Source of the DNA: Lachnospiraceae bacterium
GTDB lineage: Bacteria; Bacillota; Clostridia; Lachnospirales; Lachnospiraceae
NCBI GenBank assembly: GCA_016286035.1
Contig: JAEERY010000059.1
Span: forward strand, 1 to 64,000
Length of the DNA: 64,000 bases
Direction of reading: 5' to 3'
The translations under genes were made by a program, and so were the position numbers. The notes beneath the pieces are model-generated. The model worked only from the letters and a program-made list of their open reading frames with translations. It ran no database searches and was not told the origin of the DNA. Positions 8,255 to 17,854 of this stretch are shown piece by piece. Each line of letters opens with the position of its first letter. The stretch's first letter is position 1.

Positions 8255-10567
8255 TTAATATGTTTCAATATAAGCAGAATCATTGAGCTTATTAGGATCG
8301 TATACGATATTGTATCTCATGTCCTTAGCAGCCGTAAGATCACTGTCATCATAGTAATTGCTACCAGTCAGGTAATATGTTTCAACAATATTTCCGTAAC
8401 TATCCCATGCAGAGAATATAGGTGCAACTGTCTGAGGTATCTTAGTTTTATTCAAAGGTGATCCCGCCATATCCACAAAATACTGTTTAAATTCGCTATT
8501 ATTCATAGCTACGCCGAATGATACGGTAAATCCGTTCGAATAACAGTAGTCATAAATACCAAAGTACTTCTTGAAATTAACACTCGGAACAGGGTTCTTA
8601 GAATCTGCTGAATTGTAGAACAGGAACTGACAGTTCTTCGCGTTATTCAAATTATCAGAATCATGAATCTTTACATTACCTGTCTTTGTTGCATCGAAAT
8701 CAACACCACGAGCATAGATCTCGAAAGTTCTGACTGTCAACTGATCATACATACTGTATGCAGGATTATAGTTGCCCAAATAATCCTTTGTACCATCAGA
8801 TGCTCTCTTAAGATCAAGTGAAGTATTAAATTTCTTATTATTGGCAACATTATCATTCTGCCTGTACAAAGCAACAGGTTTGAGAACAATCTTAACCGGC
8901 TCGTAAGTTACAAGCATTGATACGGGACCTGTATAGTTATTTTCTGCTTCGCTTCCGATACCATACTTTCTTCCCTGACTGTCCTCAGCAAAACATTCTA
9001 CCTTTACCTGATACTGTTTTGTCCAATCAAGCCACGGCTCACTCTCTACATATATATATCCGCGTGCATCAGGAGTTGAATAGAAGCCATCACCTTCATC
9101 GGTAAGAGTTACTCCTCTACCACCGCTTATACTTATAGTTTTACTGAAACGCTTAAGATCTGGATCAGTTGATTCTGTAGCCCAGTTTTCACCGTAAGAA
9201 GATAATCTCCAATAGTATTTGAAACTTGTGTTGTTGGAATTCTGCCATGAAGCGATTACTGTAGAACTTATTCCTCTGCTATTATAAAGTGATTCTACAC
9301 CACTCAGACTCAGTTTCTGATTAGCAACATAATCGCCTACACCTTCAACAGGAAGCTGTAAGGTTGCATGTATATATGTACCGTCAGCTTTAGGAGCTTT
9401 CAAAGTAGCCTTGAATGTTACTGTCGTACCATTAAGTGTTGGAAGCGCTGTAAAGGTTCCTGTAGTCTGATCGTATATACATCCTTCCGGAAGAACCGGT
9501 GAGACCACCCATGTGCATAATGAACTCTCTTCAGATGTAGATCCGTCAGTATATGTAACCTTAGGCAGTATACTGTAGTTTCTGTAGCCATCGTAATCAA
9601 TATGCCCTTTGTTCTGCAATACAAGTGACTGAGGATATACTCCCGAATCAGTAACAGAAAGAACTACCGTCTGAGACTTTGAAGCATCATCAACACTTGT
9701 ACATCTTAAAATATTTGTAGTACCTGCAGGTACTGATGCGTCAACCGTAACAATACCGGTTGCCGAATCTACAGACATACCAGCTACAGAGTTATCCAAT
9801 GACCAGGAAGCCACATATGTTCTTCCCGAAAATTCATTTGCCGTAACAACATAAGTAAACGGTACGCTCAGTGTTGTTGATCCGGCTTTTGCTATTTCGG
9901 ATGTTCCGCCAGCCGGAAGTGCTATACCGTTACGATATATTGTGATGTAATCAATAAAGCTGTCTACAAAGATAGTTGAACTTGTATAAATAGCAGACGG
10001 ATCATCACTGTTTATAACTCTGTTTCTAAGTGAAACAACCTGTTCTGAAACAAGTTCTTTTCCTTCTGCTTCGAAAGTTATAATAAATCCGATCTTACCC
10101 TCAGCAATATCGGTCAGATCAAATGAAATATCCTTTACTTCTTCACCAAGTAATTTCGCATCGTCATCAGATATAGTAGATATATCCACACCGTCTGTTC
10201 CGGTTATATCATCAAATATCTTTGAAACCTGCTTAAGCTCTGTTCCGCTAAGGAATATCTTGGTTACTTTATACTTATAGGTATGCGTTGTTGCGCCGGG
10301 AGCTGTGGGGCCCATATCTTCCTGGTTGTATACATATAATGTCTTAGTCGAATCATCATATGACAGAGCATTACTTGACTCAAGAAGGACATCTCGCAGT
10401 TTATTAACAACAACCTGCTGTTCATACTGCAATCCAACATCCTGACCAGTTCTCTTAAAATGCATCGTTCCTGTGCTCATCAGGCCATATACAGCTAAAC
10501 CCGCAATCGCCAGAATCGCGAATGAAACAATCATTTCAACTAATGAAAAACCTTTGTTATCTCTCAT
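8255..10567 (-). CDS. large PilW/GspJ-like minor prepilin with Ig-like ectodomain
   Basis: The protein starts MRDNKG|FSLVEM, a textbook class III prepilin cleavage site with Glu at mature position 5, then a hydrophobic helix. I prefer the ATG at 10567, about 8 bases after GGGT, over the in-frame GTG at 10573. At about 770 residues it is far larger than ordinary PilW/GspJ (about 200-350). After a pilin-like N-terminal region there are bacterial Ig-like stretches, for example SVDSATGIVTVDASVPAGT near residue 265 and a second near 330-390 (YTDGSTSEESSLCTW), then a long beta-rich C-terminus. It sits last in the V-X-H-W-like set, matching the minor pilins that prime and cap the fibre. It would be processed by the PilD encoded in the same locus. 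Confidence 0.85.
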   Translation of the reverse strand: MRDNKGFSLVEMIVSFAILAIAGLAVYGLMSTGTMHFKRTGQDVGLQYEQQVVVNKLRDVLLESSNALSYDDSTKTLYVYNQEDMGPTAPGATTHTYKYKVTKIFLSGTELKQVSKIFDDITGTDGVDISTISDDDAKLLGEEVKDISFDLTDIAEGKIGFIITFEAEGKELVSEQVVSLRNRVINSDDPSAIYTSSTIFVDSFIDYITIYRNGIALPAGGTSEIAKAGSTTLSVPFTYVVTANEFSGRTYVASWSLDNSVAGMSVDSATGIVTVDASVPAGTTNILRCTSVDDASKSQTVVLSVTDSGVYPQSLVLQNKGHIDYDGYRNYSILPKVTYTDGSTSEESSLCTWVVSPVLPEGCIYDQTTGTFTALPTLNGTTVTFKATLKAPKADGTYIHATLQLPVEGVGDYVANQKLSLSGVESLYNSRGISSTVIASWQNSNNTSFKYYWRLSSYGENWATESTDPDLKRFSKTISISGGRGVTLTDEGDGFYSTPDARGYIYVESEPWLDWTKQYQVKVECFAEDSQGRKYGIGSEAENNYTGPVSMLVTYEPVKIVLKPVALYRQNDNVANNKKFNTSLDLKRASDGTKDYLGNYNPAYSMYDQLTVRTFEIYARGVDFDATKTGNVKIHDSDNLNNAKNCQFLFYNSADSKNPVPSVNFKKYFGIYDYCYSNGFTVSFGVAMNNSEFKQYFVDMAGSPLNKTKIPQTVAPIFSAWDSYGNIVETYYLTGSNYYDDSDLTAAKDMRYNIVYDPNKLNDSAYIETY

Positions 10568-10612
10568 AATCACATACCCGTAAAAACTTACAATAATCTA
10601 CTATTATTCCAA

Positions 10613-11233
10613 TTATCGTTCAACCGTATGCTTACCGGTCTCACTGATAAATAAAATCTTATATGATCTCAATCCGCTTGTCAGTTCAAGTGATTCCGGC
10701 TGAGCACTCACAGTTGTAAATGTAACATTACCGCTTGTATCCAATCCGCAATCGGTTCTTATATCCTTAAACAAACCAGTTGATCTGTCAAACGTAATGC
10801 CTATACCGTTTCCATCGGAGGGGCTCACAGTATAACTTCCGCCATCATAGTTTAATACCATGCTCACTCTTCCATTGCATATATATCTGTGTTCTGCACC
10901 CAGGTATAATGTTGTCGGAAGGCCGGTAGAAGAATCTTTAGTAAACGAATACAGCTGCTTAACAACGTAATAGCCTTCTTTGTCCGCCCAATCATAAGCC
11001 GTAGGATCGCTTACATATACAATATTCAGATCCTCATCGTATCGGCTCATTGATCCGGTTTTTGCTTCATTAAGCTGTGCACTGATCTTGTCACAGGCCT
11101 GTCTTGCTTCCGATCCGGTAAGCAGCGACATCGCAAGAGAACCCATTCCAACCATGATAGCCATGATGGCAAGTATCACAATAAGCTCTATAAGCGAAAA
11201 ACCTCTGTTGTTTAAAACCTTCTCTTTGTTCAT
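10613..11233 (-). CDS. FimT/GspH-like minor prepilin
   Basis: 206 residues with the leader MNKEKVLNNRG followed by FSLIELIVILAIMAIMVGMG: a cleavable prepilin with Glu5 and an N-terminal assembly helix. The size and the conserved region after the helix (SEARQACDKISAQLNEAKTG) fit the FimT/GspH class. It is separated from the PilX-like gene by only 3 bases and from the PilW-like gene by about 45, so the three are co-transcribed. The expected role is as a component of the initiating tip complex with the neighbouring V-, X- and W-like subunits. Confidence 0.85.
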   Translation of the reverse strand: MNKEKVLNNRGFSLIELIVILAIMAIMVGMGSLAMSLLTGSEARQACDKISAQLNEAKTGSMSRYDEDLNIVYVSDPTAYDWADKEGYYVVKQLYSFTKDSSTGLPTTLYLGAEHRYICNGRVSMVLNYDGGSYTVSPSDGNGIGITFDRSTGLFKDIRTDCGLDTSGNVTFTTVSAQPESLELTSGLRSYKILFISETGKHTVER

Positions 11234-11236
11234 AGC

Positions 11237-13630
11237 TTATTCCTTCTTCCAGTTCTCATAAGTAACAAGACCTGTGAGTGATGTATCACTCGTACTGCCA
11301 CTTCCGTATGTTGCATAGATGTAATCATTACCATTTGCCAAGCAGCTTGCTATAGCATATGTAAGACCGCCATCTTCATATCCGTAACCAAGACACTTTC
11401 TTACAAGATCAGGGCTCTTTGTCATTGTCTGCGCTGATGTACCGGAAAGTGTAAGCTTTCCATTGCAAAGGATAACGCCGTTGAAACCTGTAGTTGTGCA
11501 GCTTACATTGCCTGTCGTGATTACCAAATTGATGTTTGAATCATTTACTGTAATATTCTCAGTAGAAACTATAGCTATGGAACCATCACTTGAATCAGTG
11601 AATTTCATCGTCTTATTTGTTCCAGCACCGCTTATATCAACAGTAACTGTACCAAAAGTCTGTCCGTCAAGTCCATCATCGTTTGCTCTGTCAATATACT
11701 CTAAAATATCAGCCTCATTAGAAGCAACATTTTCAAATACGACCTGACTTGTGATGTCATCCATATCATTTGATGCGCATCCCGTAAGTTCTGAGAAGTT
11801 AGGAACAAGCTTCGTCGTGTATGCTTTAAACTTCTGAAGATTTTCAGATGAATCCTGACTCATTACAAGACTTGCGGAAACCTGAGACTGAGGCCATACA
11901 GTAAGTCCGTCATTCTCAACATCTGTTGCATCAGTTACATATGCTCCACCTGCCGTAATAGAATCCACGAGGTGGGGGAATTTTATCTCATCAATATAGG
12001 TCTTCGTATATTTTGCAAGTGATTTTTCATTGTTCTGGTAGTATAACGAAAAATACTCATTTGCTTTAACTTCGTCAGGGAATAACATATAGAAGTATAC
12101 GAGATATCCCGTTGAAGAATCGTTAACTCTTACCTTGTGTTCATAAACAGTAGGTAAAGAAGTTGGCCCGTACTTAACATACGGTGCTATTGTTCCACCT
12201 GCGAGAACAGAGATAGGTGCTGTGTCGGATACCATCACATAATGTGTTGTACTGTCCGCATGTGTACTATCATATGTTACATGTGCTGCCATGTCCTCAT
12301 ACTGTGCCTGAGTAAGAGGGTTGGAATTGTATAAAGATCTTCCCGAATTCTCATCAACGCCTATAGCCTCTGCAGGTACAAGATACATCAACTGGTCTGA
12401 CTTGGCTGCTACTGATTCACCTGTATATATATCGGTATATGTTGCTGATGTGTAGTTATGCTCAGTGTTGGTAGCAGCAGCACTCATTCCAAGGAATGCA
12501 TGGCCGGAGATTTTCATCTTTGTAACATCGTTGAAATCTACTTTTGCTTTTCTACCGTTTATAAGTATTGCAGAACTATCATCCGCATTATCTATCGAAC
12601 ATCCGTATCCGTTGAATTCACCCTTTAGCGTTATCTTCGGCAGGTTTCCAAGAAGATTCAAATCATTCGAAAGGTTTAGGGAACCATCTATATTTACAGT
12701 TGCTCCTTTGGCTTTGAAATTATCCGCCCATATATTGCAACCGGCACCTGTCTTAAACGACTCTCCGTCTATGCTTATGTCATGTTTTACAAGTATAAGA
12801 TTGTTATCACTGAAATCAACGTTAACGCCCTTGGTTGCAAAACTATTTGCATATATATTTCCCGTTAGTCCAAGGTCTCCGGAAGCTGTTCTTTCAAATC
12901 CGCCATCAGCTATGAAACAGTAGTCGGCGATATCAGCCATTGAAGAGTTTCTTGCGAAATCGAATTCAGGATAATTAAGTCTTATATCACTCTGGATAAC
13001 AGATACGAATCCGTTAACGTCTCTGTAGTATACTTTTATGTTCTTAAGAACAATACCCGTATCAGAGAATGTAAGCATATCTCCGTAGTTTGCGGATTCA
13101 ATCTCGTTTCCCACAGCATCATTTGTAACAGCAACAAGAATTGCACCAAATCCCTCATCGGTATCCTCTGTACCGTCGCCATTCAAATCATATGTATGAT
13201 ACTTCGTACTGTTTTTTAAGAAACTCTCGAGAGTTGCTACGGAATACTTTGTATGATCTGTAGGTGAGTATGAAAGATATTCCCATACTTTTTCATAATA
13301 TCTTGTCTGGATCATCTGTTTCTTTCTTGTATTATCAAGAGTAGAATCACCATAGTTTTCAAGAATCTCAGTATAAGATGAGCTCAGTGAATCAGAAACT
13401 ATTCTCTGAAGTCCTACAGTTATCTCATCGAAAACCTGCTCAGCCGAATAGAAAGTATCCGTACCCTTCTCGTTTACTACCTTCATCTTGTAGTTGACCA
13501 GCGTGGTCATGAGAAGTATGCTGACCAAGGCTGCAATAAATCCTATCGCAATGATAACCGTTACCAATGCAATACCTTTATTATTCCTGGTATTCTTTTT
13601 AATCCTTTTCAGTAATTTCGATTCTCTCAC
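11237..13630 (-). CDS. very large PilX/GspK-like minor prepilin lacking Glu5
   Basis: 797 residues. The N-terminus RNNKG|IALVTVIIAIGF has the glycine cleavage position and hydrophobic helix, but Thr instead of Glu at mature position 5, as in PilX/GspK proteins that cap the pilus tip. The classic PilX N-terminal region continues to about residue 80 (YSAEQVFDEITVGLQRI). Residues about 240-400 have short alternating strands with Asn and Gly (GNIYANSF, GSLNLSNDLNLLG, and similar), suggesting a stacked beta-helix. This is two to four times the usual length. The start ATG at 13630 follows GGATGAAGCTGTGAG. Tip position is inferred from family knowledge of GspK. Confidence 0.82.
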   Translation of the reverse strand: MRESKLLKRIKKNTRNNKGIALVTVIIAIGFIAALVSILLMTTLVNYKMKVVNEKGTDTFYSAEQVFDEITVGLQRIVSDSLSSSYTEILENYGDSTLDNTRKKQMIQTRYYEKVWEYLSYSPTDHTKYSVATLESFLKNSTKYHTYDLNGDGTEDTDEGFGAILVAVTNDAVGNEIESANYGDMLTFSDTGIVLKNIKVYYRDVNGFVSVIQSDIRLNYPEFDFARNSSMADIADYCFIADGGFERTASGDLGLTGNIYANSFATKGVNVDFSDNNLILVKHDISIDGESFKTGAGCNIWADNFKAKGATVNIDGSLNLSNDLNLLGNLPKITLKGEFNGYGCSIDNADDSSAILINGRKAKVDFNDVTKMKISGHAFLGMSAAATNTEHNYTSATYTDIYTGESVAAKSDQLMYLVPAEAIGVDENSGRSLYNSNPLTQAQYEDMAAHVTYDSTHADSTTHYVMVSDTAPISVLAGGTIAPYVKYGPTSLPTVYEHKVRVNDSSTGYLVYFYMLFPDEVKANEYFSLYYQNNEKSLAKYTKTYIDEIKFPHLVDSITAGGAYVTDATDVENDGLTVWPQSQVSASLVMSQDSSENLQKFKAYTTKLVPNFSELTGCASNDMDDITSQVVFENVASNEADILEYIDRANDDGLDGQTFGTVTVDISGAGTNKTMKFTDSSDGSIAIVSTENITVNDSNINLVITTGNVSCTTTGFNGVILCNGKLTLSGTSAQTMTKSPDLVRKCLGYGYEDGGLTYAIASCLANGNDYIYATYGSGSTSDTSLTGLVTYENWKKE

Positions 13631-13659
13631 AGCTTCATCCTCTACTTAATCTTATACTC

Positions 13660-15000
13660 TTAACCCTGTCTAAGTTTTGTTCCTTCCATCTTTGAAATAG
13701 GAAGATCAACAGATGTATCTGCTCCTTCTTCAAAGATCTTTATTCTAACCCTGTATATTCTGACATTTCTTTCTTCACTGTTTACCGTCTTTCCATCTAT
13801 ATCAGAAACAGTCAGTCCTTTTATAGCTTTGTTCAATGTAGCATAATCCGTAGGATTGGTATCTGTTGTCGAATTTGCAGAATACACATCTGTACCAGGC
13901 TTGTATGTCAAATTGAATCCCAATCTGTAATCATTGTTATCATATGAACTGTAAGGAGTTCTAAGCGTTGTAACATCACACGTCTGCAACAGATTGGTTC
14001 TTAATGTAAGCTTTCCCTTATCATTTGCATCCAAAGCAGGCTCGCTTATCGTAAGATTTAAACCTTTTCCCGCGAGCAGATATGTTGCTTTTGTTGTTGT
14101 TGAATAGTCAGCCGCACCATTCATTGCTACTATATAAAGATCAGTGCTTATACCCGCATTGTTCTTTACTGTAATAGTTTCTTTGTTTCCTGATGCAGCA
14201 GCTGCGTATCTGGGATAATAGAACAGATATATTCCATTCAGTTCCTTATGAGATGATGTGTTATCAAACAGATAAGCTTCTGTCGCTGTATAATCCTTCT
14301 CTGCAGAAGTCTGTACAATATTTGAATCACTGATGTGATAATCAATCTTTATCTTAACTCTCACCATCTGCTGAGATTCGCCTTCAGGATCTACGTATGT
14401 TCCGGCATCCTCAGTGGTAATAGTAATATTCCTGGTTAATTTGCTCTTGCAGTCATTAGCATCCCATACTGTTGTTGTAGCAGGGTTTGCATTACGTCTT
14501 GCTTCATTTCTTGCAAGAATTACATTGTATGCATTGCTGTCAAAATCATCTGCCATTGTATATATAGCGCAATCTCTTACTGATATAGGATTAAAATCAG
14601 AAAGATTAAGGCTGTTGGCGTTCGGATAAGCGAGATCCGTTCCTGATCCTTCAGGATCCATTTCTACAGTTGCGAAGTATCCTGCAGGAAGATCAGCTTT
14701 AAGATCAGCGTCATCATCAATAACAAGATCGATCTTTCCGTTTGAAGCAACACTACCGCTATATGTAGTCAACATATCCTGAATCTCTTCATCGGACATG
14801 TTCTTGATCTTCTCCATTACATTTTCCGCAGCTGTCGTTGCCTTCATCTGCATTTTTGCTTTTGCATTTGTCTGTGCGCTTGTAGCAAACGAACGTAGAA
14901 GCGGCACACAGACTATGCTCAGTATAACCATTGCTATCAGCACTTCAAGCAGTGTGAAACCGCCATTATTTGATTTTACCTTCATAACTTCTTTTTTCAC
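13660..15000 (-). CDS. PilV/GspI-like minor prepilin (GTG start)
   Basis: 446 residues. The leader ends NNGG|FTLLEVLIAMVILSI, a canonical site with Glu5, followed by the PilV/GspI-type segment in which a transmembrane helix leads into a region ending AAENVMEKIKN. GTG at 15000 is the supported start: AGGAG lies 7 bases upstream, whereas the ATG at 14985 has none. The C-terminal 250 residues are a beta-rich ectodomain absent from short GspI proteins. It heads the V-X-H-W series, about 30 bases before the PilX-like gene. A strong intercistronic stem-loop separates it from pilO. Confidence 0.85.
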   Translation of the reverse strand: MKKEVMKVKSNNGGFTLLEVLIAMVILSIVCVPLLRSFATSAQTNAKAKMQMKATTAAENVMEKIKNMSDEEIQDMLTTYSGSVASNGKIDLVIDDDADLKADLPAGYFATVEMDPEGSGTDLAYPNANSLNLSDFNPISVRDCAIYTMADDFDSNAYNVILARNEARRNANPATTTVWDANDCKSKLTRNITITTEDAGTYVDPEGESQQMVRVKIKIDYHISDSNIVQTSAEKDYTATEAYLFDNTSSHKELNGIYLFYYPRYAAAASGNKETITVKNNAGISTDLYIVAMNGAADYSTTTKATYLLAGKGLNLTISEPALDANDKGKLTLRTNLLQTCDVTTLRTPYSSYDNNDYRLGFNLTYKPGTDVYSANSTTDTNPTDYATLNKAIKGLTVSDIDGKTVNSEERNVRIYRVRIKIFEEGADTSVDLPISKMEGTKLRQG

Positions 15001-15034
15001 GCTTCTACTCCTAAATCATGTTCTTCATATATCC

Positions 15035-15064
15035 GCATAAGAGAGGCGCAAACCTCTCTTATGC
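15035..15064. other. intercistronic 12-bp stem-loop between pilO and the PilV-like gene
   Basis: A perfect 12-base inverted repeat (15035-15046 with 15053-15064) with a 6-base loop. On the minus strand it is followed by GGATATATGAAG, not a T-run, so it is a poor terminator. Its place between two genes of one operon suggests an mRNA processing or stability element that lets the alignment-complex and minor-pilin halves be expressed at different levels. Confidence 0.6.
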
Positions 15065-15085
15065 AAATTTTACCTTTATAACAAA

Positions 15086-15814
15086 TTATTCCCTTTCGCC
15101 TTCAGGTTCATATCCTGCAGCAATATCGCTTTCCAGGATAACCTTCGTGTTTGATGAATGATACGGATTAGCAACTCCGGTAGGAACACTAGGTATAGTT
15201 GCAGGTATGTGGTCTTTTCCTGTACCAACCATATAATACATGTTCATATCGAGAGTACCTTCAATATTACCAGTCTCCTCGTTATATTCAGCCGCTAAAC
15301 CTTCTATGCTCTTCTTGTCATTCTGAGCAAATACATAATCAACCATGCCCTTTAAACCGTCATAAGTTGATTTGAATGTATAGTTAACAGGGGCCTTGTA
15401 AAGATGAAGCTGTGTCGCTCCTTCCTGCTTTTCACCCTCTGTCGTCTCCTGTCCTTCGACAAAAACTTCCTGAAGGCTTGACATTGCAATATTTTCAAGC
15501 GCCAACTGACCGGCGTTTGCACGTTCCATGTTAGCCCAGTACATGATTCTGTCTTCTGTTATCATACCAGCAGGATATGCCTCAAGAAGTTCTTCCCTCT
15601 CAGCCTGAAGTGCTGTCATTCCTTCTTCGTACTTTGCTTTTTGCGAATTAACAGCTTCATACTCTTCCTTCTTAACCTTAAGTTCAGCATTTTCTGCAGC
15701 GAGAGCTTCTTTTTTATCCTTTATCGGACTTGCAACAAACATCCAAACAAGAACAGCAAGTACTATACCTATGAGACCTTTTATAAGATTCTTTTCTTTA
15801 TTACCTAATTTCAT
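15086..15814 (-). CDS. pilO: PilO-like pilus alignment protein
   Basis: 242 residues: a short cytoplasmic N-terminus, one transmembrane helix (about 11-29), a charged coiled coil (about 32-80, rich in EEYEAVNSQKAKYEEG-type heptads) and a C-terminal alpha/beta domain. This is the architecture of PilO, which pairs with PilN through the coiled coil and links the PilM ring to the platform. It directly follows the PilM-PilN fusion, 13 bases downstream, the usual M-N-O order. It lacks the PilP partner, as expected without an outer membrane. Confidence 0.85.
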   Translation of the reverse strand: MKLGNKEKNLIKGLIGIVLAVLVWMFVASPIKDKKEALAAENAELKVKKEEYEAVNSQKAKYEEGMTALQAEREELLEAYPAGMITEDRIMYWANMERANAGQLALENIAMSSLQEVFVEGQETTEGEKQEGATQLHLYKAPVNYTFKSTYDGLKGMVDYVFAQNDKKSIEGLAAEYNEETGNIEGTLDMNMYYMVGTGKDHIPATIPSVPTGVANPYHSSNTKVILESDIAAGYEPEGERE

Positions 15815-15827
15815 GATATCGCCCCCT

Positions 15828-17627
15828 TTACTGCTCTACAGCCGCTTCGGCAGCCGGATCTTCATAAACAACTTCGTCTTCAACTTCGAGTTCCTGAGGA
15901 GCATATATCATTTCAGCTATGAACGAGTACTTGATCTCGCCGGTTTCTTCTATAATCATCTCTGTTACAGAAGTAGTATCAGCAGTAATGAATCCATCAA
16001 CCTGTTTAAGTTTACTGATAGCGTAAGCTACTTCCTCTTTGGTTGCTACCGTCGCATCAAGAAGAACCATATCTTCGCTAGCAGTAAGGCTGTTCAACAT
16101 GAAGGTACTAGGCATCTGATTCTCAAGTGTTCCAAGGAATTTGACGAGATTCTCATTTCTGTTAACTGTAGCAGAATCAAGCTGTTCTACATACTTAACA
16201 TCATTCTCCAGTTCAAGATAATTAAGGTACATATCATAAACCGGCTGAAGTTCATTTATTGTAGCTTTGTAACTCTCGTTAAGTTCCTGTTCCTGCATAT
16301 ACGGAACCATCGTAACCGCTATCATCGCAATGGAAGCAATTACGCCTGCAGCAAGAACGCCCCAACCTATTGCATTACCAACAGAATTGGCATCTTTGCC
16401 CTTTCTGTCTTCTTCTTCAGCACTTTCAGGATAGAAACCTATCGGAGAAAGAGCAGCACCGATACATCCTACAAATTCACTGTATGTTGTGCCTCTGAAT
16501 ATTCTGTCGATATCTACACCAGCGACTCTGGTAATATCTCTGATCTTAAGTCCGATCTCACTTGTGAGAAGAACATCAAGTCCTGTAAAATCAGCACCCA
16601 AACCAGTAATGAGCATTTTCTCAACAGGTCTCTGACCGTGATTTGCATTGTAATAATCTATAACTCTTATGATACCGCCGGCAAGAGATCTGAGGGTAAG
16701 CGTAATCTCACTTCTTACTGCAAACTCTTCCTTGGGATCTTCGGTATCACACTCTTCAAAGGAAGGCATAAGAACCTGCTTTGATCTTGATATATTTACA
16801 GCCTTTTCATAATCTTTAGTATCACCAAAGATATCAGTCTGCATCAAAGCTTTGATAGCATCATCCACACCATAAGGTATTGTTCTGTTAAGTGTAGTTG
16901 CTCCATCTTCGAGAACCATGAGAAGAGTACCCTTCTCATCAACCTTAACAATAAGCTGTACGCCATCTCGACATTCGTCCTTAGCTGCCTGGAAAACAGA
17001 GTTACCATTGTAGTCAAGGGCTGCTATAGACAATCCAATGGACTGCGCAAGTTTTTCGTAACTCTGTATCAGCTGCTTAGGAGCTGCGAGGAGTAATAAC
17101 TTGTAACCGATAGCTTTTCCTCTCTTCTGTTTGCCAGCAACCTTAGCTGTTCCAGAATCAAGTTCAGCCTTTACCTGCTCTGCCTTTGTAAGAGGAGCCT
17201 TGCTCTCGTCCTTCTTATCTTCAATTGCTTCAGTCTTATCTTCCTTGCTCTCGTATTCCACGCCGATCACGCTGTGTGAGAACATGTACTGACTACCATC
17301 AATAGGGAAGTAGTCATTAAGATTGGTTCTTACCAGATCTTTGATCTTGCTTTCCTTACAATAAGGAATGCGTGCTTCTCTTGTGGCAATCTTAGAAGAA
17401 GATATAGTGAATATAGCTCTTCTAGTCTTGATACGCTTAACAGTAAGCATACGCAAGAAAGTGTTGACGAATTCGTCATCGGCATCTACGATACCGTCTT
17501 TCAACATGCCATCGGGGGTATTGACCACGAAGCTGTTGTAGATTTTGGGGCTCTTAGCGCCAAGATCTGTTTCGATAACCTTGGTGAGTGAGCTTCCCAT
17601 CTCGATACTTAATACTCTCTCTGCCAT
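15828..17627 (-). CDS. pilM: fused PilM-PilN pilus assembly protein
   Basis: 599 residues that combine two proteins normally encoded separately. Residues 1 to about 395 are PilM, an actin-like ATPase: LSIEMGSSLTKVIE near the start is the phosphate-1-type motif and KMLITGLGADFTGL (337-350) the adenosine-type motif. An acidic linker (400-415) leads to a transmembrane helix (about 420-443), a coiled coil (445-495) and a ferredoxin-like PilN domain (about 497-575) with an acidic tail. In other bacteria the N-terminus of membrane-bound PilN docks into cytoplasmic PilM; here the two are covalent. The ribosome binding site GGAAGGGAA precedes the ATG at 17627. Confidence 0.88.
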   Translation of the reverse strand: MAERVLSIEMGSSLTKVIETDLGAKSPKIYNSFVVNTPDGMLKDGIVDADDEFVNTFLRMLTVKRIKTRRAIFTISSSKIATREARIPYCKESKIKDLVRTNLNDYFPIDGSQYMFSHSVIGVEYESKEDKTEAIEDKKDESKAPLTKAEQVKAELDSGTAKVAGKQKRGKAIGYKLLLLAAPKQLIQSYEKLAQSIGLSIAALDYNGNSVFQAAKDECRDGVQLIVKVDEKGTLLMVLEDGATTLNRTIPYGVDDAIKALMQTDIFGDTKDYEKAVNISRSKQVLMPSFEECDTEDPKEEFAVRSEITLTLRSLAGGIIRVIDYYNANHGQRPVEKMLITGLGADFTGLDVLLTSEIGLKIRDITRVAGVDIDRIFRGTTYSEFVGCIGAALSPIGFYPESAEEEDRKGKDANSVGNAIGWGVLAAGVIASIAMIAVTMVPYMQEQELNESYKATINELQPVYDMYLNYLELENDVKYVEQLDSATVNRNENLVKFLGTLENQMPSTFMLNSLTASEDMVLLDATVATKEEVAYAISKLKQVDGFITADTTSVTEMIIEETGEIKYSFIAEMIYAPQELEVEDEVVYEDPAAEAAVEQ

Positions 17628-17680
17628 CTTAGTTCCCTTCCTGGATAATATTATCTCTATACATTAAGATCTATATGGGT

Positions 17681-17697
17681 AAAAAGGCTAAAGCCTT
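17681..17697 (-). other. small stem-loop with T-run in the pilM leader
   Basis: On the minus strand AAGGC-TTTA-GCCTT is followed by TTTTACCC. The stem is only five pairs. It lies between the promoter-like element at 17744-17772 and the PilM-PilN start, so it could attenuate transcription weakly, but it may have no function. Confidence 0.3.
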
Positions 17698-17743
17698 AAT
17701 ACTTTCGAACACAAAAAATAGAAATAGTAAACTATTTATGTAA

Positions 17744-17772
17744 ATTATAATTATGTTAATCTATAAAATCAA
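17744..17772 (-). promoter_or_regulatory. sigma-A-type promoter for the pilMN-pilO segment
   Basis: On the minus strand TTGATT (17772-17767) and TATAAT (17749-17744) are separated by exactly 17 bases, inside a 227-base AT-rich gap between pilD and the PilM-PilN gene. This would allow the distal half of the locus to be transcribed independently of the proximal pilin-motor half. Sequence match only. Confidence 0.6.
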
Positions 17773-17854
17773 GCAATTATTGCAATTTTTTCAACTTTTT
17801 TGTCTTTTTTATATAGGAAAAACTTAAAAATGCCTTATATTATGTCAATCTGAT

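Noticed and set aside
17628-17854. c-di-GMP riboswitch before the pilMN genes, as found in some clostridial pilus operons
   Set aside because: Neither the type I nor type II aptamer core is visible; the region is low-complexity AT with only a promoter match and a five-pair stem.
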